DNA of 64,000 nt from Sphingomonas alpina (GTDB lineage Bacteria > Pseudomonadota > Alphaproteobacteria > Sphingomonadales > Sphingomonadaceae), in contig NZ_CP061038.1 of NCBI RefSeq assembly GCF_014490665.1, forward strand, positions 1,302,001-1,366,000, read 5' to 3'. Shown here piece by piece: positions 1-8,559 of the stretch. The notes under the pieces were generated by a model, which saw only the letters and a program-made list of their open reading frames with translations, was not told the DNA's origin and did not search any database. Position numbers and translations under genes: made by a program. Positions within the stretch are counted from its first letter, which is position 1; each line of letters opens with the position of its first letter.

Positions 1-173
1 TCGCAATCGGCCATCGCCGCGGCGAGCTGCTCGCGAGTCATCGGCGCGTCGCTGCGATTGTTCACCGTGTCGAACAATTGCTCCATCCGATCCATGATCG
101 TGTCGGAGAGTTCGCGGGTCACGACCACCCGGGGTTTTGACACTTTGGCGGACGGGCGTCTCATTTCGGGCAT
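1..173 (-). CDS. 2-hydroxyacid (D-glycerate-type) dehydrogenase, N-terminal fragment
   Basis: Only the first 57 codons are present; the gene runs off the left edge of the window. Reverse-strand reading gives an N-terminus with the pattern PRVVVTREL...IMDRMEQLFDTV.NR....MTREQLAAAM, typical of D-isomer-specific 2-hydroxyacid dehydrogenases of the glyoxylate/hydroxypyruvate reductase (GyaR-like) group, which reduce 2-oxoacids with NAD(P)H in the cytoplasm. The nucleotide-binding and catalytic domains lie outside the window, so substrate cannot be judged. The start at 173 is uncertain: a second in-frame ATG lies at 164 and neither has a strong ribosome-binding site. It is divergent from the SH3 gene at 274. 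Confidence 0.7.
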   Translation of the reverse strand, partial: MPEMRRPSAKVSKPRVVVTRELSDTIMDRMEQLFDTVNNRSDAPMTREQLAAAMADC

Positions 174-273
174 GAATCCGGCTTGGCGAAGCCCTTGGCC
201 TACGTCAACGGTGGTTGAACCGCCTCTTGCGAACGGGGTAAATGATTCGTGAAGCCGGGGACAGGGAAGAGTT

Positions 274-777
274 ATGCGTAACAGTGCGAGAATCATCCTC
301 GCTTTAGCAGCGATCGGGTTGGCAGTATCTGGCCTGGCGCCGGCATTGGCCGGGCTGATACAGAAAAAGCCGCCTTATTTCGCATCGATCTCGGCGGGCA
401 AGGCGCGCATGCGTACGGGCCCTGCGCGGACTTATCCGGCGAGCTGGCTCTATCAGCGCGCCGACCTGCCGGTGAAGGTGATCGACATGTACGAACGCGG
501 CGCCTGGCTCAAGATCGAGGATCCGTCTGGTACGCAGGGCTGGATGATGGGCACGCTGATCAGCGAGAATCGGACCGGCCTGATCATGGGCACGGTTGCC
601 GAATTGCGCGATTCTCCGCGCTTCGGGGGCAAGATCATATGGCGGGCGGCGCCCGGCGTGGTTGGCCGGCTGAGCAAATGCGCGCGGGGCTGGTGCTATT
701 TCGACGTGCGCGGGCGCGGCGGCTATGTCGAGGCGAACCGGCTCTGGGGCGTCGAGCCCGGCGAATCGCTGAACTGA
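274..777 (+). CDS. Secreted SH3-domain protein
   Basis: This 167-residue protein has an N-terminal signal peptide (about residues 1-26, cleavage after ALA) followed by two bacterial SH3-like repeats. The first is around residues 40-95 (ARMRTGPARTYPASW..., ending in GWMMGTLIS) and the second around 105-160 (ELRDSP..., CARGWCYFDVRGRGGYVE). Such SH3_4 proteins are periplasmic and are thought to bind cell-wall or protein ligands; no enzymatic domain is visible. The ATG is preceded by a GGGAAGAG-type site. The stop is one base before the next gene's start at 779, so the two are probably cotranscribed. Confidence 0.75.
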   Translation: MRNSARIILALAAIGLAVSGLAPALAGLIQKKPPYFASISAGKARMRTGPARTYPASWLYQRADLPVKVIDMYERGAWLKIEDPSGTQGWMMGTLISENRTGLIMGTVAELRDSPRFGGKIIWRAAPGVVGRLSKCARGWCYFDVRGRGGYVEANRLWGVEPGESLN

Positions 778-778
778 T

Positions 779-1251
779 ATGGCGATGCGCGTCGTTACGG
801 ATGACCTGACTCACCCCGATGTGATTGCGCTGGTCGAACTGCATCTCAAGGCGGCGTTCGAGAACTCTCCGCCTGGTAGCGTCTTCGCGCTCGACCTCAG
901 CGGCCTGAGGGATCCCGCCGTGACGTTGTGGACCGCGTGGGAGGAGGGGCGCTGCTCGGCATGGGCGCGCTCAAGCGGCTCGATGCCGAGCATGGTGAAC
1001 TGAAATCGATGCGTACCGCACCGGCGCAGCTGCGACGCGGCGTGGCTGCGGCGATGCTCGATCATCTGATCGCCGAAGGATTGGCGCGAGGCTATCGACG
1101 GCTGAGCCTGGAGACGGGCAACAACGCACCGTTCGCGCCGGCCCGGGCGCTGTACGCGCGCGCAGGCTTTGTCGAATGTGGGCCGTTCGCCGACTATACG
1201 GATGCGAGCTTCAGCCGATATTACACGCTGGCGCTCGATCCGGACGTATAG
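779..1251 (+). pseudogene. GNAT N-acetyltransferase, split by a one-base frameshift
   Basis: Two overlapping frames together make one GNAT protein of about 157 residues. The first (from 779) covers the N-terminus to about position 950. The second carries the acetyl-CoA-binding part and the C-terminal motif NNAPFAPARALYARAGFVECGPFADY, ending at 1251. The frames join cleanly if the GGGG run at 946-949 is read as five G (then ...TAWEEGALLGMGALKRL). GNAT enzymes acetylate amino groups using acetyl-CoA; the substrate is unknown. Read literally the gene is broken, but a homopolymer miscall is more likely. The start overlaps the region just behind the SH3 gene stop. Confidence 0.65.
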
Positions 1252-1338
1252 ATCGCGATGATCGTCCTTGCGGGTGAACAGGTCGGCGAGACGTGCTAGA
1301 TCAGCCGGTACATTCTGTGCATCCAATAGGATGGAGCC

Positions 1339-1524
1339 ATGAGTAAAAGAAGGGCATTGCTCGCGATATTGGCCTGGGCCGTGATCGGATATACCGCGAT
1401 CGTGATCAGCTTGCCGGCGGCGGACCATGTCGGTGCGCCGCATTGGCTCGTGATGGCCGTCGCGATCATTCTTCCCGCTCTGCTGGCGAAGACCGGTGAA
1501 CGCATATGGCGCGGTTCGACTTAG
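1339..1524 (+). CDS. Small hypothetical membrane protein
   Basis: A 61-residue open frame with two hydrophobic segments (about residues 6-26 and 36-50) and basic ends (MSKRR, ERIWRGS), the layout expected of a small two-pass inner-membrane protein. No family is recognised. The ATG follows a weak GGAGCC site. It stands alone between the GNAT gene and the convergent thiolase. It could be spurious, but the charge and hydrophobicity pattern favours a real protein. Confidence 0.45.
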   Translation: MSKRRALLAILAWAVIGYTAIVISLPAADHVGAPHWLVMAVAIILPALLAKTGERIWRGST

Positions 1525-1572
1525 CCGAAGCTAGTCCGGCAGCGAGTCAATACGCCGGGGCGGAATTGCTGC

Positions 1573-2760
1573 CTAGTTCATCAACTCCACCGCCAGCGCC
1601 GTCGCTTCGCCGCCACCGATGCACAATGACGCCAGGCCGCGCTTCTGGCCGGACGCCTGCAACGCCGAAAGCAAGGTGGCGAGGATGCGCGCACCGCTTG
1701 CGCCGATCGGATGGCCGAGCGCACAGGCACCGCCATTGATGTTGAGCTTGTCGTGCGGCAGGTCGAGGTCGCGCATCGCGATCATTGCCACCACGGCGAA
1801 CGCTTCGTTGACCTCGAACAGATCGACATCGCCCGCCGACCAGCCAGCTTTCTCCAGCGCCTTGCGCATCGCGAAGACCGGGGCGGTGGTGAAGAGCGAC
1901 GGGGCGTGCGCATGCGCCGCCTGGCTGACGATCCGCGCGATCGGGTCGAGACCAAGCCGCTCCGCGACGCTGGCGCGGGTCAGCACCAGCGCGGCCGCGC
2001 CGTCGGAGATAGACGAGGCGTTGGCGGCGGTGATCGTGCCGTCTTTCGAGAAAGCGGGGCGTAGTGTCGGGATTTTGGACGGATCGCCCTTTTCCGGCTG
2101 CTCGTCGAGCGTGACGGTCACGCTGCCCTTGCGGCCGGCGACTTCGACCGGGACGATCTCGCGATCGAAGCCGCCGGAGCGCTGCGCCTTTTGTGCGCGC
2201 TCGAGCGACGCGATGGCGAAGTCGTCCTGCTGCGCGCGGGTGAATTGATACTCGGCCGCGGTATCCTCGGCGAAATTGCCCATCAGCTTGCCGGGTTCAT
2301 ATGCATCCTCAAGGCCGTCGAGATACATATGGTCCATCAGCCGGTCATGACCGATGCGCGCGCCGCCGCGGTGGCGCAGCGAGAGATAGGGCGCATTGGT
2401 CATGCTCTCCATGCCGCCCGCCACGATCAGATCGGCGGAACCGGCGGCAAGCGCGTCGGCGGCGAGCATCGTCGCCATCATGCCGCTGCCGCACATCTTG
2501 TTGACCGTGGTCGCTTCGATATGATTGGGCAGGCCGGCCTTGAGCGCTGCCTGGCGCGCGGGAGCCTGGCCGAGACCAGCGGGCAGGACGCAGCCCATAT
2601 AGATCCGCTCGATCGCTTCGCCCGACAGGCCGGCGCGCTCGACCGCACCGCCGACTGCCGCCGCGCCGAGCTCCGTCGCGCTCGCACCGGACAGCGCGCC
2701 CTGGAAACTGCCCATCGGGGTGCGGGCATAGGACAGGATGACGATCGGATCGGCGGACAT
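1573..2760 (-). CDS. Acetyl-CoA C-acyltransferase (thiolase)
   Basis: This 395-residue thiolase has all the family hallmarks: the acyl-accepting nucleophile Cys90 in VNKMCGSGM, the GGGMES(M)-type loop around residues 115-120, the catalytic His in GGACALGHPIGASG, and the C-terminal catalytic Cys in LCIGGGEA. The enzyme interconverts two acetyl-CoA and acetoacetyl-CoA, or cleaves 3-oxoacyl-CoA, in the cytoplasm. The length fits biosynthetic/degradative type II thiolases (AtoB/PhaA). No phaB or other PHB gene is adjacent, so degradative and biosynthetic roles cannot be separated. It is transcribed alone, divergent from the gene at 2901. Confidence 0.9.
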   Translation of the reverse strand: MSADPIVILSYARTPMGSFQGALSGASATELGAAAVGGAVERAGLSGEAIERIYMGCVLPAGLGQAPARQAALKAGLPNHIEATTVNKMCGSGMMATMLAADALAAGSADLIVAGGMESMTNAPYLSLRHRGGARIGHDRLMDHMYLDGLEDAYEPGKLMGNFAEDTAAEYQFTRAQQDDFAIASLERAQKAQRSGGFDREIVPVEVAGRKGSVTVTLDEQPEKGDPSKIPTLRPAFSKDGTITAANASSISDGAAALVLTRASVAERLGLDPIARIVSQAAHAHAPSLFTTAPVFAMRKALEKAGWSAGDVDLFEVNEAFAVVAMIAMRDLDLPHDKLNINGGACALGHPIGASGARILATLLSALQASGQKRGLASLCIGGGEATALAVELMN

Positions 2761-2900
2761 GAGCGAGACTCCGGAAGAGGGAGGGGTTGCGGGCGATCTA
2801 GTCGCGGTGACGGCGGTTTACAAATGCGTGGCGGATGTTTGGGTGTGCTGGTTGTCATGCGTCCCGTCACGCCCGGACCAAGTTCAGGGTGACGAAGGAG

Positions 2901-3182
2901 ATGAGGCAGCCTATCGCCTTCATCATGGAAGACACGCTCACCACCGCGCTCAAATGGTTCGCTTCGGGCAGCGGCGTCGTCGCGGCACTGATGGTATCAC
3001 TTGATTCCGGTCGCCGCGTGACCGGCTGGGGTTTCGTCCTGTTCGTCGCTTCCAGCATCGCATGGATGGCGGGCGCCGCGCTGACCAATGACTGGGCGCT
3101 GGGGAGCCAGAACATCGCCCTGTTCGCGATCAACATCTTCGGCGTCTATCGCTATCTGATCCGCAAGAAGGCCGATGGCTGA
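2901..3182 (+). CDS. Small inner-membrane protein
   Basis: A protein of about 93 residues with three hydrophobic stretches: around SGVVAALMVSL, a longer WGFVLFVASSIAWMAGAAL, and NIALFAINIFGVYRYLI. It ends in the basic tail RKKADG, suggesting a three-pass membrane protein. No family is recognised with confidence. The start could be 2901 (GAAGGAG lies immediately upstream, perhaps too close) or the in-frame ATG at 2925. The 3' end overlaps the prepilin peptidase start by 8 bases, implying cotranscription and coupling with it. Confidence 0.55.
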   Translation: MRQPIAFIMEDTLTTALKWFASGSGVVAALMVSLDSGRRVTGWGFVLFVASSIAWMAGAALTNDWALGSQNIALFAINIFGVYRYLIRKKADG

Positions 3183-3930
3183 GCTCTGGCTCTGGCCGCT
3201 TGCGCTCGGGGTCCTCGGTGCGGTGATCGGCAGTTTTATCGCGACATTGGTGATCCGCTGGCCGCAGGGACGGTCGGTGATGGCCGGGCGGTCGCATTGC
3301 GACCAGTGCGACGCGGTGCTCGGTCCGCGTGATCTGATCCCGCTGCTCAGCGCGGCGCTGGCGCGCGGCGGATGCCGGCACTGCGCCGCGCCGATTGATC
3401 CGCGTCACTGGCAAATCGAGCTGGCCGCGCTTGCGATCGGCGTGATCGCCGGATTCGCCGTGACGGGTCCGGTCGGAATGGCTGGCGCGGTATTCGGATG
3501 GCTGCTGCTTGCGCTGGCTGCGCTCGATATCACGGAATTCTGGCTGCCGGACCGGTTGACGATCACGCTGGCCCTCGCTGGCCTCGCCTCCAGCCTGCTG
3601 GGCGTCGATCCGCCGATCATCGACCGATTTATCGGGGGCGCTGCCGGGTTCGGCGCGCTCTGGCTGATCGGCACGGTTTATAAGCGCTTGCGTGGCCGCG
3701 AAGGGTTGGGCGGGGGCGATCCAAAACTGCTTGGTGCGATCGGTCTGTGGCTCGGATGGCAGATGCTGCCGGCGGTGCTGTTGCTCGCCAGCCTGACCGG
3801 TCTCGCCATCGCCCTGACCACTTGGCTCATGGGGCGAGGCGGAAGGCTCGATGATCGCATGCCGTTCGGTGCGCTGCTCGCGATCGCGGCTTACCCGGCA
3901 TGGCTGTTCCTGCTAGGTTATCAGGCATGA
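3175..3930 (+). CDS. Type IV prepilin peptidase (A24 family)
   Basis: A 251-residue polytopic membrane aspartyl peptidase that cleaves the leader of type IV pilins or type II secretion pseudopilins and usually N-methylates the new N-terminus. Visible features: an N-terminal domain with two CxxC pairs (Cys42/Cys45 and Cys67/Cys70) and two catalytic aspartates, Asp118 in ALDITEFWLPD and Asp182 in GLGGGDPKLL. Hydrophobic helices fill the rest. No pilin or gsp genes are in the window, so the substrate system is unknown. It overlaps the upstream small membrane protein and, by ATGA, the next gene at 3927. Confidence 0.88.
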   Translation: MAELWLWPLALGVLGAVIGSFIATLVIRWPQGRSVMAGRSHCDQCDAVLGPRDLIPLLSAALARGGCRHCAAPIDPRHWQIELAALAIGVIAGFAVTGPVGMAGAVFGWLLLALAALDITEFWLPDRLTITLALAGLASSLLGVDPPIIDRFIGGAAGFGALWLIGTVYKRLRGREGLGGGDPKLLGAIGLWLGWQMLPAVLLLASLTGLAIALTTWLMGRGGRLDDRMPFGALLAIAAYPAWLFLLGYQA

Positions 3931-4391
3931 TCGTGATCGCTCTCCTGGCGCTGCTCGTCGCCGGTACCGCCGACAAGCAGCCCAAACAGGCACCCCCGCC
4001 GCCACCGCCCGTATCGGTCGACGGACTGCCGATCGGTGGCCTTCCGCAGCAGGTGCTGCCCGCGACCGGATGCGCTGCTTTTCTGTGGAGCGTCGGCCAG
4101 ACCCGCGCCATGGTCGCGATGGCCAGTGCGGAGCCAGCTTCGGTACGCCTCTCGATCGACGGACAGCAGATCGACGTGCCGCGTACGGCGCAGCAGGGCG
4201 CGGGCGGCTTCGGCTTTTCCAGCGTCACGGAGTATGAGGGCAGCGGTGTGAAGGCGGTGCTCGACATGACCATCGCGACCCGCGGCGACCTGAAGGACGG
4301 GGCGACGGTGCCCGAAGCGACGCTACGGATTGAGCGGTCGGGAAAGGACAGCATCATATTACCCGTGATGGGCTTGATCGGTTGCGTTTAA
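3927..4391 (+). CDS. Hypothetical secreted protein with proline-rich linker
   Basis: A 154-residue protein starting at an ATG that overlaps the prepilin peptidase stop (ATGA), which is why this start is preferred over 3900. A short hydrophobic N-terminus (MIVIALLALLVAGTADK) looks like a signal peptide. It is followed by a run of prolines (residues about 21-28) and a beta-rich domain with two cysteines (TGCAAF near residue 46 and the penultimate Cys). No family is recognised. Coupling to the prepilin peptidase may mean a link with secretion or pilus biology, but this is inference from position only. Confidence 0.6.
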   Translation: MIVIALLALLVAGTADKQPKQAPPPPPPVSVDGLPIGGLPQQVLPATGCAAFLWSVGQTRAMVAMASAEPASVRLSIDGQQIDVPRTAQQGAGGFGFSSVTEYEGSGVKAVLDMTIATRGDLKDGATVPEATLRIERSGKDSIILPVMGLIGCV

Positions 4392-4454
4392 AGACTGATA
4401 AATAGCCCGTTGCGCCAATGGCGGCGGGCAGGGGACAGGGTCCCCGGGGAGAGA

Positions 4455-5876
4455 ATGATGTCCGATTTGAAGGCGATCCTGGCTGGCCAGCGCGCAGCGT
4501 TCATGGAGCAGCTTCCCGTCTCGGCTGCCACCCGCAAGGATCGGCTGAAACGCGCCGCGGCAATGATCGGCGACAATGCTGAACGCTTCTGCGATGCGCT
4601 GAGCGAGGATTTCGGGCATCGCAGCCGCGAGCAATCGATGCTGACCGATATCGCCAGCTCGGTCGCGCCGATCAATCACGCGATCAAGTCACTCGACAAA
4701 TGGGCGAAACCGGAACGGCGCCCGGTGCAATTCCCGCTCGGCCTGCTCGGCGCGAAGGCGTGGATCGAATATCAGCCCAAGGGTGTGATCGGGATCATCG
4801 CGCCATGGAATTTTCCGGTGAATCTGGTAATGTCGCCGCTTGCCGGGGTATTGGCGGCGGGCAATCGCGCGATGGTCAAGACGAGCGAGTTCACGCCGCG
4901 CGTCGCCGCATTGTTCGAAGAGGTTGTCGGCCAGTATTTCACACCCGAGGAACTGGCCTTCGTGTCGGGCGGGCCGGATGTCGGCAAGGCGTTTGCCGAG
5001 CTGCCTTTCGACCATCTGATCTTCACCGGCGCGACCGCGATCGGCAAGCATATCCTGCATGCGGCGGCTGACAATCTCGTGCCTGTGACGCTCGAACTGG
5101 GCGGCAAGTCGCCGGTGATCGTCGGCAAATCGGCCGACCTGAAACAGGCGACCGAACGCGTTGCCCTGGGCAAGATGCTCAACGCGGGACAAATCTGCCT
5201 CGCGCCCGACTATATGCTGGTCGAGGCCGACCAGGAAGCGGCAGTGGTCGCCGGCCTGAAAGCGGCGGCATCGTCGATGTATCCGAGCCTGCTCGCCAAT
5301 CCCGATTACACCGCGATCATCAACGACCGGCATTTTCAGCGCCTTGGCGACCTGCTCGACGATGCGCGCGCCAAGGGGGCGACGGTCGAGGCCGTCAATC
5401 CGGCAAACGAGGATTTCGGTGCATCGAATGCACGGAAAATGCCGCTGCACATCGTCACCAACGTCACCGACGACATGGCGGTGATGCAGGAAGAAATATT
5501 CGGCCCCGTGCTGCCGATCCGCCGCTATGACGGGATCGATGACGCGATCGGACAGGTCAACCAGCGCGACCGGCCGCTTGGCCTGTATTATTTCGGCAGT
5601 GACGCTGGCGAGCGCCGTCGCGTGCTCGACCGCACCATCGCCGGCGGCGTCACGCTCGACGACGTGATCTTCCATATCTCGATGGAGGAATTGCCGTTCG
5701 GTGGGATCGGTCCGTCGGGCATGGGCGCCTATCACGGGCATGACGGCTTCAAGACCTTCAGTCACGCGAAGAGCGTGTACAAGCAAGCTAGGCTCGACGT
5801 GGCCAAACTGGCCGGTCTCAAGCCGCCTTATGGGAAGGCGACGATGGCGTCGGTGAAGCGGCAGATGAAGGGGTGA
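4455..5876 (+). CDS. Coniferyl aldehyde dehydrogenase family protein
   Basis: A 473-residue NAD(P)-dependent aldehyde dehydrogenase. Seen: the substrate-binding PWNFPVNLVMSPL motif, the general base Glu214 in LELGGKSP, the catalytic Cys248 in NAGQICLAPDY, and the late EEIFGPVLP and PFGGIGPSGMG motifs. The AGQICLAPDY variant and overall length match coniferyl aldehyde dehydrogenases (CalB-like), which oxidise lignin-derived aldehydes to acids; related long-chain aldehydes are also possible. ATG at 4455 is chosen because GGGGAGAG lies just upstream; the reading frame is open further 5'. It ends in the convergent region holding repeat copy 1. Confidence 0.85.
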   Translation: MMSDLKAILAGQRAAFMEQLPVSAATRKDRLKRAAAMIGDNAERFCDALSEDFGHRSREQSMLTDIASSVAPINHAIKSLDKWAKPERRPVQFPLGLLGAKAWIEYQPKGVIGIIAPWNFPVNLVMSPLAGVLAAGNRAMVKTSEFTPRVAALFEEVVGQYFTPEELAFVSGGPDVGKAFAELPFDHLIFTGATAIGKHILHAAADNLVPVTLELGGKSPVIVGKSADLKQATERVALGKMLNAGQICLAPDYMLVEADQEAAVVAGLKAAASSMYPSLLANPDYTAIINDRHFQRLGDLLDDARAKGATVEAVNPANEDFGASNARKMPLHIVTNVTDDMAVMQEEIFGPVLPIRRYDGIDDAIGQVNQRDRPLGLYYFGSDAGERRRVLDRTIAGGVTLDDVIFHISMEELPFGGIGPSGMGAYHGHDGFKTFSHAKSVYKQARLDVAKLAGLKPPYGKATMASVKRQMKG

Positions 5877-5894
5877 TATTCTGCAATGCGGCCT

Positions 5895-6127
5895 GAGCTG
5901 TTGCAATCACCGCCTCCCGTTCGACAATAAGAAAGAGCGCGCCGGTGTTAAGTCCGGCGAGGGCGGTCTTCCCGATCCTGCGGCACGATTGAATCGCTGC
6001 CAGCAGTCCCGTCGGCGGGGGCGAACGCCGGGAGATATGTTACACCAGATATGTAACATATCTCCTGCCCGGATCTCGGCGAGGAATTGTATAATATCAT
6101 TTTATATCAAGTAGTTATAGGATATTT
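5895..6127 (+). repeat. Structured intergenic repeat, copy 1 of 3
   Basis: This fills most of the 276-base gap between two convergent genes. It aligns with 24698-24909 and 61984-62213. Shared blocks, in order: a GCAATC block (5903-5908); GAAAGAGCG followed by a small stem CGCCGG/CCGGCG (5939-5958); a CCCGATC...TTGAATCG block; a long hairpin with 14-nt perfect arms at 6031-6044 and 6052-6065; and an A/T-rich tail with TTATAT and GATATTT. No protein is encoded. The strand is given by analogy with the other copies, which lie 3' of plus-strand genes. The limits are approximate. Confidence 0.7.
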
Positions 6128-6152
6128 GACACAAAAGCCATTGCCCGGCGGT

Positions 6153-7370
6153 TCAGCAGCAATCGCGCTTCCGCTCCAGCCAGCGCCGCTCGGCCGGCTC
6201 CGGTTCCAGGTTGAGCGCGGCATCATAGGCGATGCGTGCCGCGTCGCGTTGGCCGAGTCGGGCGAGCAAGTCGGCGCGCACCGCATGATAAGGCAGGAAG
6301 CAGATCAGGCCAGGCAGGGTGAGCGCATCGATCTCATCGAGCGCCGTGGCCGCGCCCCTAACCTGCGCCAGTGCAACCGCGCGGTTGAGGCGCGTGACCG
6401 GATCGTCGCGCACTGCAACCAATGCGTCGTAGATGACCAAGACCGCAGGCCAGGGCGCTGCGTCCTCTAGCGAATTGCGGGCACACCATTCGGCGTGGAC
6501 CAGCGCCGACAGCACGCGCGGTCGCGCAGCGCCGAACCTCAGGGCGCTGGCCAGATAGGGTCGCGCCTCGGTGATCAGTGCCGCATTCCAGAGCGCTGGA
6601 TCCTGTTGGTCGAGGGGCACCATCAAACCATCCGCGTCGATGCGCGCCGGTCGTCGCGCTTCGGCGAAGCGTATCATTGCCGCCAACGCGAGCACGTCGG
6701 CATCGTGCGGAATCAGGTCGGCAAGCGTTGCGGTGACCTGCAGCATTTCCGCAGCATAATCGGAGTGTCGCCCACCGCCCGCCGCATCGGCATGGGCCCT
6801 GGCATAAGCGATTTCGATCGTGCTCAGCACCGCATCGATACGCTCCGGCCATGCTTGGGGTCCAGGCATTTCGAAGCTTATTCCTGCATCGGCGATCTTG
6901 CGTTTGGCGCGTACCAAGCGCTGCGCCACCGTTGTTTCGCTGGCCAGGAATGCCTGGGCGATCTCGAGCGTCGTCAGTCCGCAAACGAGCTTCAAGGTAA
7001 GCGCCGCGCGCGCCTCGGGATGGATTGCCGGGTGACAGCAGATAAAGATCAGCCGCAGCCGCTCGTCAGGAATGAGCGTGGAATCGGCCATCAGCAATTC
7101 CTCCGCCGTGGGGTCGGGTTCGGGCGGAGGCAGAGCCGCACCGGCGCGGATCGCGTGCCGCCGCAGCATGTCGAGCGCAACGCGGTCGGCGACGCGGTAC
7201 AGCCATGCCGCCGGATTGCGCGGCGCCTCCGTCGGCCAGGCTGTGACGGCGCGGGTGCAAGCTTCGGCAAATGCCTCTTCCGCGATATCGAGGTCGCGGA
7301 ACCGGGCTGCGAGCGCGGCGATGATCCGCCCTTTATATGCGCGTGCGGCCCGGTCCAGCATGTCGATCAA
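6153..7370 (-). CDS. ECF sigma factor with C-terminal TPR-like extension (ECF42/SigJ-type)
   Basis: A 405-residue RNA polymerase sigma factor. The first ~180 residues hold sigma region 2 (AARFRDLDIAEEAFAEACTRAVTAWP, NPAAWLYRVADRVALDMLRR) and region 4 (ARAALTLKLVCGLTTLEIAQAFLASETTVAQRLVRAKRKI). The remaining ~220 residues are a helical DUF6596/TPR-like extension, as in ECF42 sigma factors, where the extension replaces a classical anti-sigma factor. Partnership with an upstream DGPF/YCII gene is characteristic. The start may be TTG at 7370 (overlapping the corrected YCII stop as TTGA) or ATG at 7361. Confidence 0.88.
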   Translation of the reverse strand: MIDMLDRAARAYKGRIIAALAARFRDLDIAEEAFAEACTRAVTAWPTEAPRNPAAWLYRVADRVALDMLRRHAIRAGAALPPPEPDPTAEELLMADSTLIPDERLRLIFICCHPAIHPEARAALTLKLVCGLTTLEIAQAFLASETTVAQRLVRAKRKIADAGISFEMPGPQAWPERIDAVLSTIEIAYARAHADAAGGGRHSDYAAEMLQVTATLADLIPHDADVLALAAMIRFAEARRPARIDADGLMVPLDQQDPALWNAALITEARPYLASALRFGAARPRVLSALVHAEWCARNSLEDAAPWPAVLVIYDALVAVRDDPVTRLNRAVALAQVRGAATALDEIDALTLPGLICFLPYHAVRADLLARLGQRDAARIAYDAALNLEPEPAERRWLERKRDCC

Positions 7371-7377
7371 TGTACGA

Positions 7378-7701
7378 TCAACGGGCGAACCTCGATTGCG
7401 CCGTCGAGCCGTAGCGGGACTTTTTCGCGATCTCCAGCGCGGCGTCGAGATCGGGCGCCTCGATCACATAATAGCCGCCCAGCTGCTCGCGGGTTTCGGC
7501 AAAGGGCCCGTCATGGATCACCTGCTTGCCGCCGGTGGTGCGTACGGTCGTTGCGGTGGTCACGGGCTGAAGGCCGGCGCCGTCGACCTGCCTGTCACCA
7601 AGCTCGCCAACCAGCGCCATATGCTTGTCGATGATCGCCATCATCTCGGGCGTGTCGCCATACCCGCTCTCGTCCTCATAGATCAGCAGCATATATTGCA
7701 T
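7378..7701 (-). CDS. YCII/DGPF-domain protein, C-terminus frameshifted
   Basis: A 107-residue protein of the YCII-related family with the diagnostic HDGPFAETREQLGGYYVIEA segment. These small ferredoxin-fold proteins are regularly encoded beside ECF42-type sigma factors, as here, and may modulate them; their biochemical role is unsettled. The last ~15 residues (SRYGSTAQSRFAR) do not fit the family. One extra base in the GGG run at 7416-7418 or the T5 run at 7421-7425 restores the usual ending LDGAIEVRPL. The stop then falls at 7367, overlapping the sigma factor's TTG start. Confidence 0.8.
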   Translation of the reverse strand: MQYMLLIYEDESGYGDTPEMMAIIDKHMALVGELGDRQVDGAGLQPVTTATTVRTTGGKQVIHDGPFAETREQLGGYYVIEAPDLDAALEIAKKSRYGSTAQSRFAR

Positions 7702-7791
7702 CGTTCGTCTCCCGCTCGCGTGAATGCGATCGTACCGTGGAGACGGGCGAGGGGGGAGCGGATTCGACAGGTGTCGCGAAATTATTTGCGG

Positions 7792-8559
7792 CTATGCCAA
7801 TCCGGTGAAGTCTGGCGCACGGCGTTGCGCAAAGGCCGTGAACGCTTCTCGCGCTTCCGCCGTCGAAAGGCGCTCCAGGAACAACCTGCTCTCCACGTCC
7901 ATATGCGCAGTGATCGCGTCGTTGTCGCGCATCAGTCCCTTGGTCGCGACCAGTGCGCCAAGCGGCTGTTTCGTCAATCGCTCGGCCACCGCCCGGGCGG
8001 TCTCCAGCAACGCCCCGAGCGGTACGACGCTGTTCGCCAGGCCCCAGGCAACGGCGTCGTGAGCGTTGACCGCTTCACCAAGCGCGAACATCGAAAAAGC
8101 CCGGACATGCCCGATGCGCCGGGTCAGCAACAGGCTCGACGCCGCCTCCGGCACCAGCGCCAGGCTGACAAACGGGGTGGTGAGCTGCGCGTCTTCGGCC
8201 AGTACGACATGGTCGCAGTGCAGCAGCATTGTCGCCCCGACGCCGACGGCGCGGCCTTGCACGGCGGCGATCAGCGGTTTGGTGGCGGTGGCGATGGCCC
8301 GGATGAAGCGCGCCACGTTGCGCGGGCCTTCACCGCCGGCGGCAACCACCGCAAACTCGCCGATATCGTTTCCCGAGGTGAACAGGTCGCCTTCACTCCG
8401 GATCAGGATTACCTGGACGTCGCCATCGTCGTTCGACGCTTCGATCGCGTCGGCCAGCGCCTCGTACATCGCATCGGTCAGTGCGTTCTTCTTGTCCGGG
8501 CGGTTCATGACGAGGGTCAGCACCCCGTTCGATTTCTGGATCTGGATATGGTCGGTCAT
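7792..8559 (-). CDS. Enoyl-CoA hydratase/isomerase family protein
   Basis: A 255-residue crotonase-fold enzyme. Seen: the N-terminal NRPDKKNALTDAMYEAL motif, the oxyanion-hole segment FTSGNDIGEFA (about residues 60-70) and the second oxyanion motif AVQGRAVGVGATMLLHCD (about residues 100-117). The usual second catalytic Glu position is replaced around VSLALVPEAASS, where a Glu remains in VPEAAS. Crotonases hydrate or isomerise enoyl-CoA thioesters. It overlaps the upstream MarR gene by 4 bases (ATGA), so the two form an operon controlled from the palindrome at 9015-9046. Confidence 0.87.
   Translation of the reverse strand: MTDHIQIQKSNGVLTLVMNRPDKKNALTDAMYEALADAIEASNDDGDVQVILIRSEGDLFTSGNDIGEFAVVAAGGEGPRNVARFIRAIATATKPLIAAVQGRAVGVGATMLLHCDHVVLAEDAQLTTPFVSLALVPEAASSLLLTRRIGHVRAFSMFALGEAVNAHDAVAWGLANSVVPLGALLETARAVAERLTKQPLGALVATKGLMRDNDAITAHMDVESRLFLERLSTAEAREAFTAFAQRRAPDFTGLA

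Noticed and set aside
6031..6065. Intrinsic terminator reading of the long repeat hairpin
   Set aside because: The stem is A/T-rich and no T-run follows directly in any of the three copies, while further conserved blocks lie upstream; termination alone does not explain the conservation.
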